Part shown: in pieces, positions 50,112-63,047 of the stretch | How positions within the stretch are numbered: position 1 is the stretch's first letter | How the letters are laid out: each line of letters begins with the position of its first letter | NCBI GenBank assembly: GCA_001632435.1 | Contig: KV423953.1 | Span: 62,001 to 126,000, forward strand | Source of the DNA: Calocera cornea HHB12733 | Lineage: Eukaryota; Basidiomycota; Dacrymycetes; Dacrymycetales; Dacrymycetaceae | Direction: 5' to 3' | Length of the DNA: 64,000 nt | Position numbers and translations under genes: made by a program | The notes under the pieces: generated by a model | The model's input: the letters and a program-made list of their open reading frames with translations, nothing else | What the model was told of the DNA's origin: nothing | The model's database searches: none

Positions 50112-51595
50112 GGTGGGTTGTGTTGTAGGGAACGCGGGCCGGGGAGTACGGCGTCGATTGGGTAATGAGACAATGAACAATGCACGATCCTCTTTGTCTC
50201 TGTCACCAAAGAGCAGAAGACGGTGGTGGGAGAGAGAGGGAAGAGGGAGGGAGGTGACCGTCGAGGGAGGGAGGGAGGGAGGGCGATAGGCCGTCTGTTG
50301 CGGGGCCTTTGGGCTAAAAACAACCCTTGTTCACCAACGGCACCAAGGCCGAGGGGGGGAGAGGGAGCCGAGCCGACATCGGCACGATCCCGCAGGACGC
50401 GCGACAAGCAAGGCCCCCCAAAATAGCCCCGCTCAGCCCTTATTACGGGAGGCCTGAAGGCGCGCGCCGAGCGGCAGAAGGAAGGGCGGTTGACACCGCT
50501 GCACCGCCCGCAAGGCGTGACGTACCGGTCGCGCGGGATAGGTTAGGTCATACCGCGAGACACAACAGACGCAGTAGCGCGCGTTGAGCAACGTGCACAA
50601 CAACAGTCGCGGGTGGGAGAGGGGAAATGGATCTTATCTAGGCAGCTCAGTTCAACCCTACCATATTAAAGCCAGCAGTGCACAAGCCAATCGCCCAAAA
50701 CCTGCCTATCCCAGCCAGCATCAGCAGCAGCATCAGCATCAGCCGCGGCCGCGCGGCAGAAAGGCGCAGAAGAAAGTGGATTTGCTGCCGAGCAGCACGA
50801 GCGCGGCAGAGTCGTCACTTCGGGCTATTTTGGGACGGAGGATGAGCGTGCGATGCCTGCCAGCACGGGCTGGGCTGGATGCGAATATATATATACAACA
50901 TGCTCGGTCGTGCGCTGATATGATGCTCGAGTACAGCAGCCACAACAAACAACGCGTAGGTGGGCACTAGAGCAGCTAGCGACCGGGGGGTGCCGCCAGC
51001 TCCCCTCCCCGCTGTTCGTACAGTATCATAGCCTGCAGCTCCGTCCAGTACGCTCGTCCCGAAATAGTACCGTATCGCACCGCGGCATCTCGCCTATATT
51101 TAGGGCACCATGCATACGCACTGCTCGCCTCCCGCTCTGCTCTGCTCTGCCCAGGCGTTGCTATGACATGTAGGGACCTTCTGTGCAGAAGCGCTGTCTC
51201 TGCTGCCTGGGCTGACTCATCCGCACTCGGCCGGATGATTGGCGGGCGGCTGTGCGACGTACTGTAGAACCTGGTCGACATTAGCCATGTTTGCACACGT
51301 TGTCGTCTTTCTGTTCAAGGGAGGGAAGGTTTGCGGGGTGCGACTACACAAAATGCGTGACGCTGCAGCGATAGGCTAGGCTGGTCCGGCTCCGTCGAAC
51401 GCTCTGCCCCCTCCCGGGGGTCTGGGATGACTAAAGGTAATATAGTGGCATTCGCCGCCTGGGCGGTTGAAGGCCCGCACCAGGCTATTTCTTGAACTCG
51501 TACACGAGGGCGGAGAAGATGAGACGCGTTTGTTACAGATCGAGGGAGAGAGGATAGATGAGGAGAAAGGGGCCGCAGTCCGGGAAAGGAGCGGT
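50112..51595. other. intergenic, 1.5 kb, between the chitin deacetylase promoter and the OPT 3' end
   Basis: GGGA/GGAG-rich repeats lie near 50260-50282, a CAGCAT trinucleotide-like patch near 50725 and a TATATATATA stretch near 50888. No gene or RNA is recognised. Confidence 0.45.
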
Positions 51596-54240
51596 TTACC
51601 ACGACGTGAGGCCGAACGTCTCGCCCGGGTTGATCGTCTTCCACGAGGCGTACATCGCGTCGAGGTTGTTGGAGGACACCGTGTTACCCCACCAGTTCTA
51701 CGATGACATGGTCGTTAGCTGCAGACCGCTGTTATCAGAGAGGTACCCACGAGCACAATGGGGGTGCTGGGCAGATACATGATCAGGTAGATCAACAGGG
51801 CGGAGATCGCCACGCCCGAGTCCAGTGCGACGGAGAGGAGATAGTTGTACCGCGACCACCACTCAACGTGATACCGTCTGATGTAGTACATGAAGATGGT
51901 GCCGACGAGGAAACCGGAGACGTAGTTGAATCCGGACGCAGGGGGCATGCCCTCTGCGCCGTACAGCGCAAGAGGGATGTTGATCCACTTTGAAAGAGAG
52001 AGTTAGCTTCAGCAGCCTTCAATGAGGTACACTCTCGTACCTTGAAAACCGAGTTGGGATATCGCTTTGCCAATAGATAGCATACAAGCGAAAGAACGGC
52101 ACCAATGAGGAAGCACCAAAGAAGGGGCGAGTAGAGACCTGTGGCGAAGAAGCGAGCGGGTCCAATCGTGCCATAGATGAGCGAAGCTGCGCCGAATATT
52201 TCTATTCCAGGGCAAGTGAAATTGTCGGCTTGCGTTGCCGTGCAAAGGCCATCGACGTTGACAAACATCCAGTCCTGCACCAAGACACAGAGGACCCCCG
52301 CGATGAGCGTTGCGACGATCTGCGTGACAAACATCATGCGAGGTGGGATCTTCATGTAATGTCCAAGCTTGAGATCGGCCACGAAGCCCAGGGCCTGTTG
52401 GTTCGTCATCAAACCGAAGGTCTTAAACATCATGTTTGCAACGGGCTTTCCGGGAAGCAAATAGCCCCCAATAAGCTCCGCCATGACGTTCATCGTGATA
52501 TCGAAGTTTGAGATGGCGAGAATAATTCCAGTTGGCAAGAGATAGACGAGGGAAACTATCAGTGCCAAGATGAGCCCCCAAACAGGAAGCTCAGTGGGCC
52601 AGACCAAGGTAGTCACAAGGGCAAGGCCAAAGCTGACAAGCCCGAGAAGGATGTACCACCAGTCGGGCACTTCGCGATACACCGCCATGAGTCGAGAGTG
52701 TACATCGCCCTCCTCGGACAGTGAAGTGCGCAATTGCCGGACAAAGTCATGGCCATGCCAAAGCGCTGCATGGACGAGCACCGCGGTGAGTGCAGCGAAG
52801 CTGATGCCGTAGTCCAGTGCGAAGGTGATCGTCATGTAGAGGGGCGAGTATTCTTCGTACATCTGCTCGTTGAAGGTGCCGTTCGCCATGATAGCGGCGG
52901 CGGCATACTCGTTGCCGGTATTATCGAAGGCGTAAACTGCCGAGACGGGGAGATAGGCCGAATCTACATGGCGGTCAGTAACTGTATGCTGGACATGAAC
53001 GAAGAGCTCACAGAACACGTTGCTATAATAGCAAATTGGCGCGATGATCCAGAAGATCAGAACGAACGCGACAAATGCATTCGCCTGCGCCCACCAGGGC
53101 GTATAAAGAGGTGCAATGGCGTACGTGATCTGATTCCAGTCGAAGGTGAGGAGGCTCATTCCGAAGCCGGAGGTGTATCCGAACAGAGAATTGACAACGA
53201 AGTTATCTGGTGCAATCCAGCAGACCCAGTTGAAGATTGACAGTGCCTGAAAAACGTATCCAGGGAACCAATAGTAAAGAGCCGAACAGGCCATGGCAAT
53301 GAGGAAGAACTTCCACCGATTCATCTTGCCGTTCGAGCTCGTCCCTGAGGGTTCGTGCATGCTGGTGAAGAACGACACCGTGACCAGGTTGCCCGGCCAG
53401 ATCATGCTAGGTGGCCAGACGAGGTAGCGGCGACAGACACCAGCGAAGCCGTATCCGATGAATTGTGTGGATATGACTAGGCAAAGCTCGTAGAGCACGC
53501 CCCAGTTCTGATTGTAGAATACCCTTTGGGTGGAAGTGATGTCCAGGGCATATGCGCCGCCTCCGAAACTGGCCATAAGAGCAATGAGAGCATGTTCCTT
53601 GATGTTGAAAGGTCCAGGGTTCAAGGTGAAGGTCTGACCAAAGATACGGAACTGCTTCTCAGGCAGAACCTGCGCCATGAACCTGCCGATAGGCAGCGCG
53701 AGCAGTTCCACCAAAATGAGGGGAATCCCGACGGAGGGGTCTGCAGAAGTCTAAATATCCAACACTTTCTATATGACAAAGACACATACAGCGAAAGCCA
53801 AAGAATGTGTTGAAGATAGAGAGAATGGCCGTGCTAATTATTCCGATGAACCACATCCGGAATGTGTTGGTGGGCATTGTAGGGTCATCCGTATTCGGCA
53901 CCGTGGCTCGGACTTCTGGGTACGGAGAATCGTCCTCCCATTCGCTATAACTTACGGTCAGCATATATGCAGCCCAAAATGTCCATTCTTACGTTGACAG
54001 TTCGGGTATGCCCGTATTTGAAGTGCACGATTCCTCCATGGAATCCTCCCTCTTCTGCAGGTATTCCTTTTCGTGTTTCTCGGAAGATCCAATTGTCGAG
54101 TACGACGGCTCCGTCCTGATTGCATTGTGCGCATGCTGCGCGCCTTCCGTAGTCACGGTCGGGGGCGCGAGCTCGACTGGCTCTACCATGACCAAGTTGT
54201 CCTCGCGGTCCTTCTCGTTGCTCCAGGTGTCGCTATCCAT
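51596..54240 (-). CDS. OPT-family oligopeptide transporter (797 aa)
   Basis: Six exons: 53993-54240, 53790-53944, 53012-53740, 52041-52963, 51751-51987, 51596-51697; introns are 48-53 bases. Removing the 48-base intron at 52964-53011 restores YYSNVFYSAYLPVS. A hydrophilic acidic N-terminus (EWEDDSPYPEVRATVPNTDD) leads into about 14-16 hydrophobic segments. Family marks are FFGFRYPSVGIP, NPGPFNIKEHALI (the NPGPFxxKEH signature), WPGNLV, GYLLPGKPVANMMFK, KLGHYMKIPPR and the end SGFLVGTIFMYYIRR with NWWGNTV. It is a plasma-membrane proton-coupled importer of tetra/pentapeptides, possibly glutathione. The first Met at 54240 is the only ATG in frame near a 5' end. Confidence 0.95.
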
Positions 54241-55668
54241 TCTGCGTTGAGGCAGGTAAGCGTAATGAGAGGAGTTGAGTTGGCCCAATCCTACCTTCAG
54301 ACGTCCAATTTGAGCACAACTTTATACAAGCGTAGTCGCATAGCATCCATCGTCTGAACCACAATCTACAACTGGTCGAGATAGATGCGCGGTATCTTGG
54401 GCTGTTATTTCCGAGGTATATGTGGCAGCCTTGTTAGCATATGTCAACGGTATGTTGAGGGCCCACCATATGTCGATGATACACCCGGCCGTGGCATTCC
54501 AGTTGATTGAACTCGCGGATTCGAACGTTGTGCCGCGCAGATAGAGCCGATGAGCTTGCCACACCATCCAGCGCTCCTCCAATGTTCTTTTCAGAGTAGA
54601 CAGTGAGCTGTATACGGCCATCGGAGGACGATAACACCAGCGAAGGAACTGAGGGAATCAGGATCGATGCCTCGTACTCTGTTGATCAAGCATTTTGTGG
54701 GTGGGATTAGGGATATTTGTGTTAGTCAAAGTTGTGACCCTTCATGCCGGTGTGACAGGGGTGATCGGAAGTCCGTGGTGCCGAGTCGGACGAAGGTCTG
54801 GGAGATAGTCGAATCAGAAGCTGCTCACAATAATAGCAGAGGGTAAGACAAGACGCTGGAATAAGATCGACTTCACATGAAAGAGAAGGACTGCGCGAAT
54901 GATGCTATCGCATGTACGGCTTCGGGAAAGATCGTCAACTCAATACCGAGACACAAACGCGGGTGCTGTCCACCTGAATTCACGGCGTCAGATCTTGGGC
55001 ACGTGACAGTAAATAACGCGCTCGTGATATTAGAGCCGGCCAAAGCCCTCTTGGACCACGGCATTTTGGGTGCAACGGTACAGCGCGCGGTCTGCGAGCC
55101 ATTCTCCAATGGCGAGTCGGCGACGAGTCTCCTCATTGCAGGTTGACGTGATTTGCTTCGCGTATAACTCGTAGCCGTCCGAGGTAATGTCCTCCAAGGC
55201 AGTACTGCCGAGGAGCCCCGCATCGGATCGCCCATATTGAACAGCACGCACATATCAAAGCGACACCGTTCTAAGTGATATCCGTGCTCACCACTACGCA
55301 TCGCGGATGAAGGTAACCACGAAAGTAGGCAGCCGCGGGGAGCAAGCATGCAAGATGTCTGAGCATCGCTATGGCGGGAACGGCACATCGGCGAGGATCA
55401 GTCGAGATTGATGGGTGATCACCTCAATACCGTGGGTTTCTGCCATATGATTATCTTCTTTCAAAGCGAATCCTATTTTCAGAGGTGCAGTGACTCATGT
55501 TATCTATGCAGATAGAACAGAGAGCATCCCACGGCTTTGCGACCGAGAACGGATCTGTGGGATTGTATATCGAATTTGTTGACCGTGTACCGTTTGTGGG
55601 ATGAGCGCCGAGACAGCATAATCCTAGTAGTGAACAACAGACTGGCATGCCAGCTAAGGCGTGCATCG
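54241..55668. other. intergenic, 1.4 kb, with unassigned coding-like islands
   Basis: Minus-strand 54322-54621 (GCIIDIWWALNIPLTYANKA) and 55030-55251 (DGYELYAKQITSTCNEETRR) read like real protein but do not join into a model I can support. A possible start with MAETHGIEVITHQSRLILAD lies at 55448. They may be remnants of an unknown gene. The section next to 54241 should include the OPT promoter. Confidence 0.3.
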
Positions 55669-56607
55669 TCATTTGACGACCGATCCCCTCACCCTCTTCT
55701 CGAGCTCTCCCATATCCTCCTTGCTCCGCACCTCTCTGAGCCCAGTCACCTCGCTGCCCTGCCATTGCCCATCCATGGCCTACTCCCCCTATGCCACCCA
55801 GCTTCCTCAGCAGCGAGGAGGGATGTATAGATGACCGGATGCTGTGGGTATCTTCCCACGAAGATGTACGCGTGCGGAGTTGGTGTATCTGCGAGGAGGG
55901 AGGCGAGCAGAGGCGAGGAAATGCACGGTGGACGGTGTGAGGTGGGCGAGGTGGGCGAGGTGGGCGAGGATGAGCATATGGTACCCTTCCAGGCCAGAAG
56001 GAAGGAGTGCTCTGTCCCTCGGGTTGATGATTGTGGACGTGGTCTGTTATCGCAGGGCGACTTACAACAACGGCTGAATATTCTCGCCCCATGCATGACC
56101 TCGGATATGCACTGGACAGTGCAGCAGCGCCTCGTCCGCCCCAATTTGGCTTGCAGCGCATCCATCGATCCTCGTCTGGATAGTCGGTCAAGACGACCAT
56201 CTCCGGACAGCGCTCGGCCAGCGAAGCCATGACGAGCAATGAAAGGCCAGCGCCGCACTGTCCCAGTTCTAGCACTGTATCCTCGGTCAGTCGGTGCAAG
56301 ATGAGCGAGAGATAATGATGCGCACGGCATCGACCCTCCACGTCTATTCGCCCAAGCTCAATCTGCTCCGCGGTCACGGGCCGGGGATTGAATACTTGAT
56401 CTGCGAATAGCGTGTTCGTCCTCCCGGCCTATTGTGCTATAAGTCAGTAATGGAACGACAGCTGAATGATGAGACACGAACGCGAGGAGGTCGTGCGAGG
56501 ACGAGTGCAGCATAGTCGGAGAGTCAGCAATGAACGCGTCGCCTAGGAGATCAAGCGGAGGAGGTAAGGAAGTCTAGGAAGACATCTGACTCATCTACTT
56601 TGGCCAT
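55669..56607 (-). pseudogene. methyltransferase pseudogene, copy of the gene at 63048
   Basis: This aligns along its full length with the intact gene at 63048-63989, including both introns and the 3' region. Differences that break it: one extra base in exon 1 (CCTCCTCCGCTTGATC) brings TGA into frame; three inserted bases turn motif I ELGCGAG into ELGQCGAG; a one-base loss at GAGGATCGATGG shifts the frame after DYPDED. The GAGGTGGGC unit is also tandemly repeated near 55940. It cannot encode the enzyme. Confidence 0.85.
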
Positions 56608-56950
56608 TTCTGGTGACGGGAAGACTGACAGAAGTCCACTCTGCGGGTTTCACACCAGATACTTAGGGTCGTCACTCAACTCGCGTCGATCATCTGATGG
56701 TGAACTGATAAGCCGTGCACCATCTCAGTGTCGATCCGTGGACGGACGGCTAATATATCGCACATTTGGTGCTGACGCAAGCCCTTCTTCTAGGCTCATC
56801 AGGCTGGCAGTCAGACTGTGGCTCGAATCTCCATAAGTACATATCGACAACTTACCCTCGTATCGTTCCTGTTTCACATCAGTGCTACGCGTTGTCCGTA
56901 TCGCTCATTGCTCAACTTGACCACTTCGGCCCTGAATAACACTCGTGACC
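56608..56950. other. divergent spacer: upstream of the methyltransferase pseudogene and promoter of NLR-3
   Basis: About 340 bases with no gene seen. GATATATTAGCC-type AT-rich sequence (56750) is a possible core promoter for NLR-3. Confidence 0.4.
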
Positions 56951-59900
56951 ATGGCAAGCAATCCGGTCGATTATGCTGGCCGCGCTGTTCAAGTCATACG
57001 GGCCTCTGGAAACTCGACGCTCGGAAAAATCGCTACAGCGGCCGCTGATCTTTCTGGCATTACGAAGGTGAGCGCTTCCAAGCTAAATACTACCTCTCAT
57101 TCCCTTAGACGTATATATCAGTACTTGGAAGAATCTGGACGCGATTGGGCTGCTCTGGGCGACCACGTGAATCAGCGTATCCATGCAGTCCTCGCTGGGC
57201 TACCAGAAGGGGCCGACGTGCAGCCATCTCCAATGAAGCAGGCTGTGGAGCGTTTACAGTCGTTGGTCGCATCCAGAACTGGCTCATCTTTAATCTCAAA
57301 TGGCTTTCAGATGTGTGAACAAGATTACGCTGCACTGCTCGGAGCAATTGAGGAAGACTGTCAGTAAAAAGCTGGCACTCTCGAGAGACAGCGCCAAACA
57401 ATTGTCGCCCTCCGCGAGGAATTCGATGATGCAGTGGCCCTCTTCCAGGTAAGCCTTTCTTGATGGATCTTCCCATTGGACAACCTCTTATTGGGAGCAT
57501 TCAGATGACCATCGAGATGGCCAACCTGGTGGGCATTGAGAAACTTGTGGATCGCATCAAAATCGACGAACTCATCCAGCGACTCAGCACTCAAATCAAG
57601 GCGGACACTGGTACGGCATTTGCAAACTTGGCTTCTGTGCTCTCACCTCCGGTATAGGGCCAGATCCCAGAAGGGCGATAACGACACTGAACGCCCTTCC
57701 TTATGCACGTGGAGCTTCTTGGGATCCCGACAAGTGCTGTCTGGCCGGAACAAGACAGAACATTTTCGAAGAAGCCTGGAGCTGGATTGACAATTATCAA
57801 CGGGCTCGGACTTCGGAAGTCTTCTGGATTTCTGATGTCGCCGGCAGCGGGAAGTCTACCATTGCTCATTCACTATGTCAGCAAGCACGCGAGAAGGGGA
57901 TACTTTGGTCCTGCTTCTTCTTTGATCGCATGTCCGCGGAGCGCAGTACACCCAACATGTTCATCACTACTCTCATTCGCGATCTGGCGGCACTGGATCA
58001 GAAGCTTGGTGAAGAAATAGCAGATATACTTCAGCGAGAACCGAGCTTGTGTTCCGCTTCTTTCTCACGGCAGCTCAAGGATATTGTTTTACGTCCTTCC
58101 GTAATCGATCTATACCCCAAAGGAAGAGGACTCATTGTGGTCGATGCTCTGGATGAGGCATGGAGCGAGGCGCTTTTTGAATGGTTCTCTGACGGTGTAC
58201 CGAAATTGAATGCCAACATCCGGTTCGTAGTGACTTCTAGACCAATAGCCGAAGTAGGACGGGAATTTGGACCCGTCTCTCACATCCATCGATGCTCTCG
58301 TCCTCTACATGGAGGCGAGGTCCTCGAAGATATGCAGACCTTTGTCCAATCTCGCATGCTGAAGGCCACTGGATTCTGGACAGGCGCAACGAGTTCTCGA
58401 CTCGCCTCTAGTCTCGCTCGCAAATCAGAGGGTCTTTTTCAATGGACTGCGACAGCAGTTGACTTCCTAACACGCTGCACCAATCCGGAAAGACAAGCCG
58501 AAGCTATCCTCTCTCTGGCCGGCTCTGTCCATGTTTCGGATCACATGGATGCGCTGTACTCGACAGTACTGGGCACGTGTCCATGGAAAGACGAGGACTT
58601 TGTGTACGGATATCAACTCTTTATCGGTGCTATCGTCATCTCCAGAGAGCCTCTGTCCGTGTCAGTGCTGGACGAACTATATTCAAAGCAAGCTGTATCA
58701 TCCAGGCGCATCTTAGGTTATCTGGGAGCACTAGTGACGGGGTACGAGTCATCTATGGAGGCGGTGCGACTCATCCATCTATCACTGAGGGACTATCTGA
58801 CTACACGTGCCCCATCTCTGTCTCGAATACTTGTCCTTGAAGCGGAGAAACGCCTCGCCGCTGCCTGCTTGGAGCTTCTCAATGAGTCATTCGGCATGTA
58901 CATACCCCTATTGCCCGAGTTCAACTTGAAACAAGCAGCAGAGGCTGCAATACCGTCCATGGACTTCTCAAATTTCCCCACGTCGAGGATCGCGGGATTT
59001 GCGTATGCTTGTGCCTTCTGGGATCATCACTTAATCATGGTAGACGAGCCAGATGTGGACCTGGAAAGGCGCCTCATGAAATTTGTCCTTCAGCACTTTA
59101 CGACTTGGCTGAAGTGCCAGGTCTGCTTAGGAAGTTATCGGAGAATTGAACCAGTGATGAAATGGACGCAGGTACGCACTCTTTGATCTCCACCCGGTCT
59201 CTGTGTTCTTTACAATGCCTTTCTTGTAGAGCACGTTCTTTTCCAGGAACTCCCATCTTATGTCCTTCCTTCCATCTCAGTGTGCAAAGGATTTGCAAAG
59301 AATTTCAATGCGTCTGTCAGGAAATGGTCGGTACCATGAGGCATTGCTGGCCGCCGAGGACGGCCTTCAGCTTTATCATCACCTGTCTCACTTATCCTCA
59401 ACTGCAACAGATACGCTGGATGAAGCTGAAGCACTGTATGCTGTCGCGCTAGCGGCTGCCGGAAGTGGGAGATTCGAGGAAGGGCTTGCTGCCGTCACAA
59501 GAGCAACTAACCTATTGGAAGGAGAGGTCGGTCAAAAGTCAGAATCGTTCAATCAGGTCTATGTTCGGGTGCGGATTCTGCATGCGAACATATTCTCTCT
59601 CATTGGTCAGCAACAAAACGCATTTCAATTGCTGGAGCTCACTGTAATGCTATGTCACTCTTTGTTCAACAAGGACGCAAAGTACTCCAAGGACGAGCTT
59701 TACCAAGCACTAGAGTGTCTCGACCAGAGTTTACACCAGGCAGGCCAATGCAGAGCTGGGACTCTTAGTTGGACTCAAGATCTTCAGTCTCTTGTTCTCA
59801 ACCAAGAGGACAACCATGGGGAAGTGGAGGAATACGTGGCCAACGCTGTTGCACAGACTGCAAGGAACTCCAACTGTTCCGATCGGTTTGAAGAGGCTGC

Positions 59901-61185
59901 CGAATTATGGAGCAGAGCAATTAGACTCTATGAAACCCTTGCTAAGAAGGGAAATCCAAAGCACCTACTACGCGGATTCGATGCACGCAGAGACTACAGC
60001 GAGGTTCTTTGCACTCTAAGCAGATGCGAAGAAGGTTTGGACGAATGCCGCCGTTGTGTCTCTGGGTATCGTCAATTCATCGAGGCAATGCCCCAAAGAC
60101 CGCTACCCGCATATATCGTCCGGGCGTTTGCTGGAGGTCTATATCGTCTGGGAAGGCGCTTCATGTGTCTGGGCATGTACGAAGAAAGCTTGCGTGCCAC
60201 ACAAGAGGCCGTGGCACTGTATCGTCAACTTGGACCAAGCCGAATCTGGGGTACAAGTGGCCTCACAGTGATAGGATTGAGCGACGCCTTGGTCATGCTT
60301 GGCCTCCATCTCTTGTCGAGTGGGTATCCTGCGTTGGCCATCCATCCTCTGGAGGAGGCACAAGTGCTCTACAGAGACTCTCAGTTCCAGAGAGATGATC
60401 GACTTCTCGTTCGATGCTTGAACACCAATCTGCTTGCGCGCGCTCGTCTTCGTGGAAAAGAGAATTGTGCAGAAGCGCTGTCCGCTTGCGCGGAGGCGGT
60501 ACAATATTGCCGAACTGTTATGGAAGCTTCCGCAGGGCATAGGCACCCCGAGACAACATGTAAGGTCGTATCCCACCTTTGTGAGGCTCTTGATACTCTC
60601 AGCGAAGCTTATGTGGCGACTGGTGACGTGGAGAAAGCACTGAGCGTGGCTAAAGACTCACTGACCAACAAGATGGACCTGGAGAAAGCAGAACCGAGCG
60701 GTGTTTTTAGGCACCTATCGCGCTTCTTCCCGTCTCACTCGCTTCTATCCATTCTCTCACGTGAGAAGTCTGAGCATGAATGCGCTCTTTCACGGTTGGA
60801 TGAATATATCCTTCACACACGGAGACTTGCCTTGAACTGTTCTCGTGCTGAAACAAGAGTGACACCCCTACTCGCACAGTACTTATGTATGCGATCGCGT
60901 CATCTCGTGAATCTGCACCGTGTCGACGAAGCCCTATCCGACGTTCTGGAAGGCATCGATCACCTGTCTGCAGCGGTCAGTCGATACCCTGCGGCATACA
61001 ACAAAGTGCTCAAGGACTTGCTCTTGCAAAAGGCGGCTGTGCACCGTGCTCTGGGCCAGAACGAAGAGGCCACGACGTCGACGACGGCCGCGGAAGAACT
61101 CAAGCTGGTATTCGAGCGGCCGGGAGGTGCCTTTGACTTTGATCCGAACGGCCCTCTCCCTGAAACAATGGGACTTAATCCATAG
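56951..61185 (+). pseudogene. NLR-3: NACHT-TPR STAND receptor with an in-frame stop after the N-terminal domain
   Basis: Exons 56951-57067, 57122-57448, 57505-57610, 57658-59171, 59230-61185 total 1340 codons. TAA at 57365-57367 (codon 121) interrupts exon 2; the same frame resumes at once as KAGTLERQRQTIVALREEFDD, continuing the coiled helices. No plausible intron removes it. Everything else is intact: P-loop DVAGSGKST (about 242), Walker B IVVDALDEAWSE, RFVVTSRPIAEV, linker AVRLIHLSLRDYL, then TPRs to residue 1339 (YHEALLAAEDGLQLYHHL; EESLRATQEAVALYRQLG). It could be a fresh pseudogene, a sequencing error, or two genes: a 120-aa N-terminal protein and a NACHT-TPR protein starting near 57505. 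The long conserved downstream frame argues that loss is recent. Confidence 0.8.
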
Positions 61186-61954
61186 ATCACATGATAGGTA
61201 TCGTACATGCCTTAGAGAGTCTGACATTCAATACTCGTATGATGTTATTCATGCATGCTGCGTGCTTGCAGCTTATGGTGCGCGCGCGGGAGGGCAACTT
61301 TTGTGCTAGTCAGAACGAGATGCTTCGCTGTGGGCCAGTGTACGGCCTGTGACGGCGTCTGTAGATCCATTATCTGGTCGTTGTTTTCTCCGCGAAGAAA
61401 ATTTAGAGGTCCGTCAAGCATTAGTATTTGGGTCGAAATATAGTGCCGTGACGTAGGTGCAACAATGGTGGGTGGGGCTGCGCGTGATCGCATCGGAGCA
61501 GGGACGGGGTCATGCGAGGCCTTTGTATCATCAGTTGCTCGCAGTAAGCCGGTGTGCAATGTCGCTGGTATTCGAAGGGAATAGAGAAGGACGAATAAAA
61601 GGGATGGCCGCTCCACAAACCGATTTTCAATTTGAACATCGCCGCCCGGGCGGGACCAGGGGCCGAGTGGCTGTGCTGACGTCACGGCTCCACCGGGGTC
61701 ATGCCAAGCAAAGAAGGGCGTCATCAGTGATGGACCCTTACTCTCACGGAGGAGCGAACAGTCTCCGGCCAGGGCGGCATATAAGACAACGACAATGCTC
61801 CACAGACGACAATCCCGACAATAACCCCGCGTCGAAGCTGTACTCTCAACCGAATAACCTCGAATACCAACCTATTCCGAGAATTCTGTATCATTTCGAC
61901 ACGTCTCCAACAGCTCGCCGCTATCAAACAAACCCGCAACCAACTCCAATCACA
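61186..61954. other. intergenic; promoter of the small basic protein
   Basis: No gene is seen to 61700. GGCATATAAGACAACG at 61777 is a good TATA element about 175 bases before the start codon, one of the few clear TATA boxes here. The 5' UTR is C/A-rich. Confidence 0.5.
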
Positions 61955-62644
61955 ATGGGTCTCTTCACAGTCGACTGGAATGTACGTCCTGTTTCCTCCC
62001 CCTCCCCGCTCTTTCCTTACATGAACGCGTAGAAATCGTCCCGCACGAGACACACCACCCGTACGCGGCCCCTCACCCCAACGACGAAGAAGCAGGGCTT
62101 CTTCTCGCGCATCTTCAACTCTCGCCCGCCCACGCGCAGCCGCTCCCGCACGCGGAGCATGGCCCGTCCCGCCGCACTGTCCAGCGGGCGCACTCGACCA
62201 ACTCACAACAACGGCAGCGGCTTGACGACCCACACCAGGAGGACAACTAGGACGTCGAGACGGACCCGCGCCACACCCGTTGTCGCGCTCCCCCCCGGCA
62301 GCCCCTCGACCGGCAGGAGCTCGCGCTCGACCGCCTTCGGTCAGCCGCGCCGTCGCACCGGCCTGTTTGACAGTATGCTCGGCCGCTCGCGCCACCACTC
62401 CGGGTCGACCTCGCACGGCGGGGCCAAGCTTGCGCCCGCCGGGAAGGGGAAGCCGCAGAAGCGGCTTTGGCTGCACCCGAGGCACCAGCGCGCCCCGACG
62501 CCGCATACAGGGCTGGGAGATAAGGTCATAGGTGCTGTGACGGGTGACGAGAAGCGCAAGAGGCACGGGCAGAGGAAGAGCATGTGGGCGAGGAACGTCA
62601 GGGTGGAGGAGAGGGGGAGGAGGGGGAGGCCGCTGTACACTTGA
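61955..62644 (+). CDS. small, very basic protein of unknown function (212 aa)
   Basis: Two exons, 61955-61981 (MGLFTVDWN) and 62033-62644; a 51-base intron in phase 0. The product is rich in Arg, Ser, Thr, Gly and Lys, with few acidic or hydrophobic residues. Recognisable pieces are KKQGFFSRIFNSR, TGLFDSMLGRSRHH and GDKVIGAVTGDEKRKRHGQR, which resemble hydrophilin-like stress proteins of fungi (GLF...R start, VxGAxTGDxxxxxxGQ) but not closely enough to name. It may bind nucleic acid or act as a desiccation protectant. The TATA box at 61777 and short first exon suggest an inducible gene. No membrane segment is seen. Confidence 0.7.
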
Positions 62645-62659
62645 GCGGGGCTTATCGAG

Positions 62660-62790
62660 TGGTGATGTACACGGACACCTATCACTGTTTCTGTATTGTA
62701 TAACTTCCGAAGGAAACTACTACGCGGTGATATACACGGATGTTGTACTTATGACAGTTCTTGTATCTAATGACTTCCGAGCGGATTCAC
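62660..62790 (+). repeat. degenerate tandem duplication, ~65-base unit
   Basis: Unit 1 (from 62664) TGATGTACACGGAC...CTGTAT..AACTTCCGA matches unit 2 (from 62729) TGATATACACGGAT...TTGTAT..GACTTCCGA. The two lie head to tail just after the basic protein's stop codon, so they are in its 3' UTR or just beyond. Confidence 0.65.
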
Positions 62791-63047
62791 TCTCAAGTTG
62801 TACGGGTGGCCTTGCCACAAAGCCTTGGGTCGCTCCGTCAGGTGAACCTCTTCCTTCAAGTGCATCCTAATGTCAGGACTGGGAGCGCATACATCCCCTC
62901 CAGACGGTGGAGAGGGCTGTTTACCATAGGCACGAGTGAACAGACAGCACCACGGGACAGAAGACTGAAGTGTGCGGGGGCAGCGCGTAGGGATGTACAG
63001 AGTGGCCACAAGATTGAGCCCGCAGCCTGGGCTACCAGTTAAGGTGC
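62791..63047. other. convergent spacer between the basic protein and the methyltransferase gene
   Basis: No gene is recognised. It should hold the 3' ends of both neighbours. Confidence 0.45.

Noticed and set aside
54500..54560. tRNA-like GATTCGAAC stretch
   Set aside because: No pairing acceptor or anticodon stem could be built around it on either strand.
57360..57395. A 28-base intron that would remove the NLR-3 stop
   Set aside because: Too short for introns in this window (47 or more) and it puts the downstream helices out of frame.
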